Positions 20,920 through 25,836 of a DNA stretch of 25,836 nucleotides are shown here, piece after piece. How positions within the stretch are numbered: position 1 is the stretch's first letter; the number at the start of each line of letters is the position of its first letter. The notes beneath the pieces were generated by a model. It saw nothing but the letters and a program-made list of their open reading frames with translations, made no database searches and was not told the origin of the DNA. A program made the translations under genes and the position numbers. This DNA is from CAZXBB01 sp964638815 (GTDB taxonomy: Bacteria; Planctomycetota; Phycisphaerae; Phycisphaerales; SM1A02): assembly GCA_964638815.1 (NCBI GenBank), contig CAZXBB010000046.1, positions 1 to 25,836 of the forward strand. Reading direction: 5' to 3'.

Positions 20920-21927
20920 TCAGACCGCCTTCGACGTGAACGAGGCCAGCGTGCGAAGGTAGCCCGCCCGCTCGAACGCGCTCGGGTCCGGGGCGTGCTG
21001 CTGGCTCAGGCTGCCCTTCATCTGCTCGATGGACTCGTACTCGTGCGTCTCGAGCCAGGTCCGGATGCCTTCAACGATCGTGCCGATGCGGTCGATCCCC
21101 CGTTCGTAGATCGTTGACGCGATCATGACCGCGTCGGCGCCCACGAGCAGCATCTTGAGCGCGTCGAACTGGTCGTGGACGCCGGTGGTCGCGGCGAGCG
21201 ACGCGTCGATCCGCCCGCGCAACAGCGCGATCCAGGTCATCGGCAGTAGCGCGTCGTGCGATCGGCTCATGTGCAGCCGCGGCCGCACCGTGAGCGTCTC
21301 GAGATCGACGTCGGGGTGCACAAAACGATGGAACAGCACCAGCCCGTCGGCGCCGGCTTCGACGAGCCGGCGGGCGAGGTGACCCGGGGCCGAGAAGAAC
21401 GGAGCGAGCTTCACCGCGACCGGAATGGACGTCGCGGCGCGCACGGCGCACACGAGATCGATCTGCCTCTGCTCGACCTTCTCGCTCGTCCAGTCGGGAT
21501 CCGCGGGCAGCAGGAACGTGTTCAGCTCGATCGCGCTCGCCCCCGCCTGCTCGATGAGCCGCGCATAGTGCACCCACCCGCCGGGCGAGATGCCGTTGAG
21601 GCTGCCGATGATCGGTATCGAGACGCTGCGCCGCGCTTCCTCAAGGCGGTGCAGGTACGCGTCCGGGCCGATGTTGTAGTCGCGCAGCTCGGGGAAGTAC
21701 GTCGTCGCCTCGCCGAAGGACTCCGTGCCCTGCTCGTAGAAGCCGTGGATCTCGAGCGCCTCCTGCTCGATCTGCTCCTCGAAGAGCGAGGGGAACACCG
21801 CGGCCGCGGCCCCCGCCTGCTCCATGCGCTTGAGCGCATCGACGTCCTCGCAAAGCGGGCACGCCGCGACGACGACGGGATTCGCGAGCTCGAGACCGAG
21901 ATACGTCGTGCGAAGGTCCACGCTCAT
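20920..21927 (-). CDS. Dihydroorotate dehydrogenase-like flavoprotein partner of NifJ
   Basis: The 335-residue FMN-binding TIM-barrel protein begins MSVDLRTTYLGLELANPVVV, typical of the DHOD superfamily. It continues with IPIIGSLNGISPGGWVHYAR, ASAIELNTF, IPVAVKLAPFFS, GADGLVLFHRF and VGADAVMIASTIYERG, matching the barrel's FMN-contact segments. The active-site loop after ELNTF lacks the usual Cys or Ser (LLPADPD instead of N-x-S/C-x-P), so classical dihydroorotate oxidation is doubtful. Annotations of this family as 'dihydroorotate dehydrogenase-like protein' next to nifJ are common in planctomycetes, cyanobacteria and other groups. The start overlaps the nifJ stop by four bases (ATGA), so the two are translationally coupled. 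It may receive or donate electrons for the oxidoreductase, but this is not proven. Confidence 0.9.
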   Translation of the reverse strand: MSVDLRTTYLGLELANPVVVAACPLCEDVDALKRMEQAGAAAAVFPSLFEEQIEQEALEIHGFYEQGTESFGEATTYFPELRDYNIGPDAYLHRLEEARRSVSIPIIGSLNGISPGGWVHYARLIEQAGASAIELNTFLLPADPDWTSEKVEQRQIDLVCAVRAATSIPVAVKLAPFFSAPGHLARRLVEAGADGLVLFHRFVHPDVDLETLTVRPRLHMSRSHDALLPMTWIALLRGRIDASLAATTGVHDQFDALKMLLVGADAVMIASTIYERGIDRIGTIVEGIRTWLETHEYESIEQMKGSLSQQHAPDPSAFERAGYLRTLASFTSKAV

Positions 21928-24900
21928 GTCGTTTCCTCCCAGCCGGGAACGGTGCGCTCGACACCGGCGAGCTGCTCGTAGAGACGCCACCGCTCGTCGA
22001 TGTCGCGCTGCGCGAGGTCGAGCAGGTGCTCCGCCTCGTCCGGGTTCGCCCGCGAGAGCATCGCGAACCGCGCTTCCTCGAGCGCCCAGCCGCGGAACGC
22101 GCCCTTCGGCTTGCGGCTGTCGAGCTGGAGCGGATGGTCGCCCACGCGGGCGTGCCGCGGGTCGAAGCGGTACAGCGGCCAGTAGCCGCACTTCACGGCG
22201 TCGGCCTGGTGATGGCACTGGGTCGTCATATCGATGCCGTGCGCAATGCACGGGCAGTACGCGAGGATGAGCGAGGGTCCGGGGTAGCTCTCCGCCTCGA
22301 TGAACGATCGCAGCGTCTGCTGCGGGTTCGCGCCGATGGCGACCTGCGCCACGTAGACGTTGCCGTACGCCATCGCGAGCATCCCGAGGTCTTTCTTGCC
22401 GGTCGGCTTGCCCGACGCGGCGAACTTCGCCACCGCCGCCCGCGGCGTCGACTTCGAGGCCTGACCGCCCGTGTTCGAGTAGACCTCCGTGTCGAGGACG
22501 AGGATGTTGACGTTGCGGCCGGACGCGAGCACGTGGTCGAGCCCGCCGAAGCCGATGTCGTACGCCCACCCGTCGCCGCCGACGATCCACGTGCTGCGCG
22601 GCACGAGCACGTCGGCGATCGCGAGCAGGTCCTGCACGTCGTCGGCGCCGTTGAGCGTGCCGAGCCGCTTCTTCAGCTCCGCGACGTGGCGGCGCTGCAT
22701 TTCGATCCCGGCTTCGTCCGATGCCGGGTTCGCGCGCAGCGTCTCGACGAGGTCCGGGCCGATCGAATCGGCGAGGCGACCCAGCAGGTCGTCCGCGAGC
22801 GCGCGCTTGCGCTCGAGGGCGAGCGCCATGCCGAGCCCGAACTCCGCGTTGTCCTCGAACAGCGAGTTCGCCCATGCGGGGCCGCGACCGTCCCGGTTCG
22901 TCGTCCAGGGCGTGGTGGGGAGGTTGCCACCGTAGATCGAGGAGCAACCCGTCGCGTTCGCGATGACGGCCCGATCGCCGAAGAGCTGTGACATCAGCTT
23001 GAGGTAGGGCGTCTCGCCGCACCCGGCGCACGCGCCGGAGAACTCGAACAGCGGCTCGAGGAGCTGCGCGCCCTTGATGGTGTCGAGCTTCACTTCGCTC
23101 CGCTTCGCTTCCGGGATCGAGCGGAAGTAGTCGAACGCGGCGCGCTCCTGATCGAGATGCTCACCCTTCGGCGACATGTTGAGCGCCTTCACCTTGACCG
23201 CTTCCTTGCTGCGGGCGGGGCACACATCAACGCACACGCCGCAGCCGGTGCAGTCGTCCGGCGCGACCTGGATCACGAGCTTCCGGCCCGGGTGAACCTT
23301 GTCCTTCCAGTCCTTGCTGCGGAAGCCGGGCGGGGCGCCGGCAATCTCCGCGGGCTCACAGACCTTCATACGCACCGCCGCGTGCGGGCAAACGAGCGAG
23401 CACAGCCCGCAGTCGACGCACAGCGACGGCTCCCAGATCGGGATCTCGCTCGCGATGCTGCGGCGCTCGTACCGCGCCGTGCCGGTGGGGAACGTGCCGT
23501 CCACGGGCAGCGCGCTCACGGGCAGGAGGTCGCCCCGGCCTTCGATCATCATCGCGGTGACGCGCCGGACGAAGTCGGGCGCCGTCTCGGGAACCGCGGG
23601 CCGGCGGTGACGCGTCGATGACGCCTCCGCCGGAACCGTCACCTCGTGCAGGGCGTCGAGGGCGCGGTCCACCGCCTCCAGGTTCCGGCGGACGACGGAC
23701 TCGCCGCGCTTGCCGTAGGTCTTGCGGATCGACTCGCGGATCGCCTCGACCGCGCTTTCCGGCGGGAGCACGCCCGACAGCGAGAAGAAGCAGGGCTGCA
23801 TGATCGTATTGATGCGCTTGCCGAGCCCGAGCTCGACCGCGAGCGCGTCGGCGCTCACCACGAAGAGACGCAGTCGCCTGTCGATGATCTGCGTCTGCAC
23901 CTCGCGAGGCAGGCGGCCCCATGCCTCGTCGGGGCCGTGCGGGCAGTTGAGCAGGAACGTCGCCCCGTCCTCGGCGAGTTCCAGGACGTCGAGACGCTCG
24001 AGGAAGTCAAACTGGTGGCACGCGACGAAGCTCGCGCGCTGCACGAGGTAACTCGAGCGGATCGGCCGCGGGCCGAACCGCAGGTGCGAGACCGTCACCG
24101 CGCCGGACTTCTTCGAGTCGTAGACGAAGTAGCCCTGCGCCCGCAGCTCGGTGTGCTCGCCGATGATCTTCGCCGAGTTCTTCGTGGACCCGACGGTGCC
24201 GTCGCTGCCGAGCCCGTAGAAGACCGCGCGCGTCTCGTCGTCGCGCTCGGTCAGGAACTCCGCGTCGCTCGCGACGCTCAAATGGGTGACGTCGTCGATG
24301 ATGCCGACGGTCACATGGCGGCGCGGCGCGTCGCCGCCGAGCTCGTCAAGCACGGCCTTCACCATGCCGGGCGTGAACTCCTTCGACGACAGGCCGTAGC
24401 GGCCGCCGACCACGTATGGGCGCGGCCCTTCCGGCCGCGATTCTCCCGGCCAGGCCTCCGCGAGCGCGACGACGACGTCCTGGTAGAGCGGCTCGCCCGG
24501 CGCGCCGGGCTCCTTGGTGCGGTCGAGCACGGCGATCCGGCGCGTCGTCGGCGGCAGAGCGCGCACGAAGGCGCCCGCGTCGAAGGGCCGGTAGAGCCGC
24601 ACCGTGACCAGTCCGACGCGTCTACCCTCGCCCGCGAGACGGCTGACCGCCTCGCCCGCCGCGCCGGCGCCGGAGCCCATGATCACCATCACGTCCTCGG
24701 CCTCGGGGTGCCCCTCGTAGTCGAAGAGGTGATACGCGCGTCCCGTCCGCCCGGCGAGCCGGTCCATCGCGGCCTGCACGATCCCGGGCGTCTCGATGTA
24801 GAAGGGGTTGACCGCTTCGCGCGCCTGGAAGAAGACGTCGGGATTCTGCGCGGACCCGCGCAGCACGGGGCGGTCCGGGTCGAGCGCGCGGCGCCGGTGC

Positions 24901-25511
24901 TCGCGCAGCATCGCGCGGTCGACGAGCGCGGTCAGGTCCGCGTCGGCGAGCGGCGTGACGGTGTTGATCTCGTGCGACGTGCGGAAGCCGTCGAAGAAGT
25001 GGAGGAACGGCACGCGGCTGTAGAGCGTCGCGGCGTGCGCGACGAGCGCGAGGTCCTGCGCCTCCTGCACGGAGCTCGAGGCGAGGAGCGCCCAGCCCGT
25101 GCCGCGGGCGGTCATGACGTCACTGTGATCGCCGAAGATCGACAGCGCGTGCGTCGCGATGCTGCGGGCCGCGATGTGAAAGACGGCGGGCGTGAGCTCG
25201 CCGGCGATCTTGAACATGTTCGGCAGCATGAGCAGCAGCCCCTGCGACGCCGTGAACGTCGTGGTCAGCGCGCCGAGCTGGAGCGAGCCGTGCGCCGCGC
25301 CGGCGGCCCCGGCCTCGCTCTGCATCTCCACGACCTCGGGCACGAGGCCGAACACGTTCGGGCGGCCGGCGCTCGACCACGCGTCGGCGAGCTCGCCCAT
25401 CGGGGAGGCCGGCGTGATCGGGTAGATCGCGATCACTTCGCTCAGCCTGTACGCGACGTCGGCGCACGCCTCGTTGCCGTCGATGACGACCTTTTTGCGG
25501 TCCGGGTCCAT
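21924..25511 (-). CDS. nifJ: Pyruvate:ferredoxin (flavodoxin) oxidoreductase
   Basis: This enzyme converts pyruvate and CoA to acetyl-CoA and CO2 while reducing ferredoxin or flavodoxin. The 1195 residues are the full single-chain length. The order is a POR N-terminal domain (VIDGNEACADVAYRLSEVIA, YPITPASPMGELADAW) and a domain II core. A gamma-type domain follows (DGTVGSTKNSAKIIG, YFVYDSKKSGAVTVSHLRFG). Next are two 4Fe-4S ferredoxin motifs near 697 (CVDCGLCSLVCPH) and 753 (CTGCGVCVDVCPA), and a cluster site near 828 (CAGCGETPY). The thiamine-diphosphate domain ends the protein (GGDGWAYDIGFGGLDHVLAS; LDTEVYSNTGGQASKSTP). The start at 25511 gives a normal N-terminus (MDPDRKKVVI), with GGGAG about ten bases upstream. 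It is the first gene of a two-gene operon with the DHOD-like protein. Confidence 0.97.
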   Translation of the reverse strand: MDPDRKKVVIDGNEACADVAYRLSEVIAIYPITPASPMGELADAWSSAGRPNVFGLVPEVVEMQSEAGAAGAAHGSLQLGALTTTFTASQGLLLMLPNMFKIAGELTPAVFHIAARSIATHALSIFGDHSDVMTARGTGWALLASSSVQEAQDLALVAHAATLYSRVPFLHFFDGFRTSHEINTVTPLADADLTALVDRAMLREHRRRALDPDRPVLRGSAQNPDVFFQAREAVNPFYIETPGIVQAAMDRLAGRTGRAYHLFDYEGHPEAEDVMVIMGSGAGAAGEAVSRLAGEGRRVGLVTVRLYRPFDAGAFVRALPPTTRRIAVLDRTKEPGAPGEPLYQDVVVALAEAWPGESRPEGPRPYVVGGRYGLSSKEFTPGMVKAVLDELGGDAPRRHVTVGIIDDVTHLSVASDAEFLTERDDETRAVFYGLGSDGTVGSTKNSAKIIGEHTELRAQGYFVYDSKKSGAVTVSHLRFGPRPIRSSYLVQRASFVACHQFDFLERLDVLELAEDGATFLLNCPHGPDEAWGRLPREVQTQIIDRRLRLFVVSADALAVELGLGKRINTIMQPCFFSLSGVLPPESAVEAIRESIRKTYGKRGESVVRRNLEAVDRALDALHEVTVPAEASSTRHRRPAVPETAPDFVRRVTAMMIEGRGDLLPVSALPVDGTFPTGTARYERRSIASEIPIWEPSLCVDCGLCSLVCPHAAVRMKVCEPAEIAGAPPGFRSKDWKDKVHPGRKLVIQVAPDDCTGCGVCVDVCPARSKEAVKVKALNMSPKGEHLDQERAAFDYFRSIPEAKRSEVKLDTIKGAQLLEPLFEFSGACAGCGETPYLKLMSQLFGDRAVIANATGCSSIYGGNLPTTPWTTNRDGRGPAWANSLFEDNAEFGLGMALALERKRALADDLLGRLADSIGPDLVETLRANPASDEAGIEMQRRHVAELKKRLGTLNGADDVQDLLAIADVLVPRSTWIVGGDGWAYDIGFGGLDHVLASGRNVNILVLDTEVYSNTGGQASKSTPRAAVAKFAASGKPTGKKDLGMLAMAYGNVYVAQVAIGANPQQTLRSFIEAESYPGPSLILAYCPCIAHGIDMTTQCHHQADAVKCGYWPLYRFDPRHARVGDHPLQLDSRKPKGAFRGWALEEARFAMLSRANPDEAEHLLDLAQRDIDERWRLYEQLAGVERTVPGWEETT

Positions 25512-25587
25512 TGGATTCGGGCTCCCAAGCCAAGAGGAAGCCCCATCGTCCGTCGCGGGCCGGGGGTCGCAAGGGGGTGCGTTTCCC

Positions 25588-25664
25588 GTTCCGGGTCACC
25601 GGGTCCGTTCCGGGTCACCGGGTTCGTTCCCGCGTCACCGGCTCCGTTCCGGGTCACCCGGTCC
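25588..25664. repeat. 19-bp tandem repeat, four units
   Basis: Four consecutive units begin GTTCCGGGTCACCGGGTCC (25588-25606). The next copies are at 25607-25625 (one change), 25626-25645 (20 bases, several changes) and 25646-25664 (one or two changes). Each unit holds a GTCAC/CCGGGT core with partial dyad symmetry. The array lies between nifJ and the next gene and runs into the last codons of that gene. Confidence 0.85.
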
Positions 25665-25836
25665 GCGCTTCGTCGCCGACCGGATGACGACGATCGCGAT
25701 GATCGCCACCACCGCAGCCGCGACCGCGACGAGGAGCCACACCACCTGGTCCGCCGAGGCGGCGTCGGCCCGGGTCGTCGGACCGGCTTCCGCAGACGCG
25801 GCGCCGCCGGCCGTCGGCGGCGGCACCAGCGCGTCG
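25635..25836 (-). CDS. C-terminal part of an unknown protein with one membrane span
   Basis: The frame is open to the right window edge, so only its last 66 or so codons are seen. It begins in a Pro/Ala/Gly-rich linker (PPPTAGGAASAEAGPTTRAD), then has one strong membrane span (VVWLLVAVAAAVVAIIAIVV) and a short basic tail (IRSATKRGPGDPERSR). The tail's last codons are formed by the fourth and part of the third 19-bp repeat, so the array may have altered its C-terminus. The product is unidentified; a membrane-anchored secreted domain upstream of the span is plausible. It is upstream of nifJ on the same strand with about 120 bases between them. Confidence 0.6.
   Translation of the reverse strand, partial: DALVPPPTAGGAASAEAGPTTRADAASADQVVWLLVAVAAAVVAIIAIVVIRSATKRGPGDPERSR

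Overview
The window is high-GC bacterial chromosomal DNA. It most resembles a planctomycete, possibly a member of the Phycisphaerae. This placement is an inference from several traits: PEP-CTERM-type secreted proteins with VPTPGA / VPAPGA tails, a giant repeat-filled FliD with FliS, HslV of the xTFHATT type, a nifJ gene coupled to a dihydroorotate-dehydrogenase-like gene, and small zinc-ribbon and [2Fe-2S] proteins. No rRNA, tRNA, CRISPR array or transposase was recognised.

Layout from left to right. (1) Positions 1-4034, minus strand: flagellar filament-cap operon, with a small unknown gene, fliD and the start of fliS, behind a possible sigma-28 promoter. (2) 4160-6598, minus: a basic winged-helix DNA-binding protein, parB with a degenerate parS-like site just upstream, and a free-standing LAGLIDADG protein. 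(3) 6760-8063, plus: an orphan soluble histidine kinase and a DciA-like (DUF721) helicase-loader-family gene. (4) 8099-8945, minus: a two-gene accessory cassette with visibly lower GC. It holds an unknown 160-residue protein overlapped by a HEPN-like gene that carries an in-frame amber codon. (5) 9312-14252, minus: a tightly coupled operon of metallophosphoesterase, yidC, mnmE and a YbgC/FadM-type thioesterase. The stop and start codons overlap as ATGA at the first two junctions. (6) 14439-15036: a Bfd-like [2Fe-2S] gene, then an intergenic block with TTTCCCG heptamers and two copies of a 73-bp hairpin element. (7) 15037-17008, minus: a PilZ-like protein, hslV, and an unknown gene whose 3' end may be frameshifted. 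(8) 17077-18992, plus: ybeY and a CorC/HlyC-type CBS membrane protein, overlapping by ATGA. (9) 18989-20574: a palindromic two-way terminator, a PEP-CTERM gene with a long purine-rich leader, and an orphan PEP-CTERM tail between a strong promoter and a strong hairpin. (10) 20575-25836: a small zinc-ribbon membrane protein, the nifJ / DHOD-like pair, a 19-bp tandem repeat, and a gene fragment with one membrane span.

The parB, yidC, mnmE and dciA families recur near replication origins in many bacteria, so this may be a rearranged origin-proximal neighbourhood. No DnaA-box cluster was seen, only two isolated DnaA-box-like sequences near 20.45 and 20.6 kb. The best candidates for something undescribed are the HEPN/unknown-protein cassette with its nonsense codon, the 73-bp hairpin repeat, the divergent MnmE GTPase domain, and the short PEP-CTERM-tail transcription unit.
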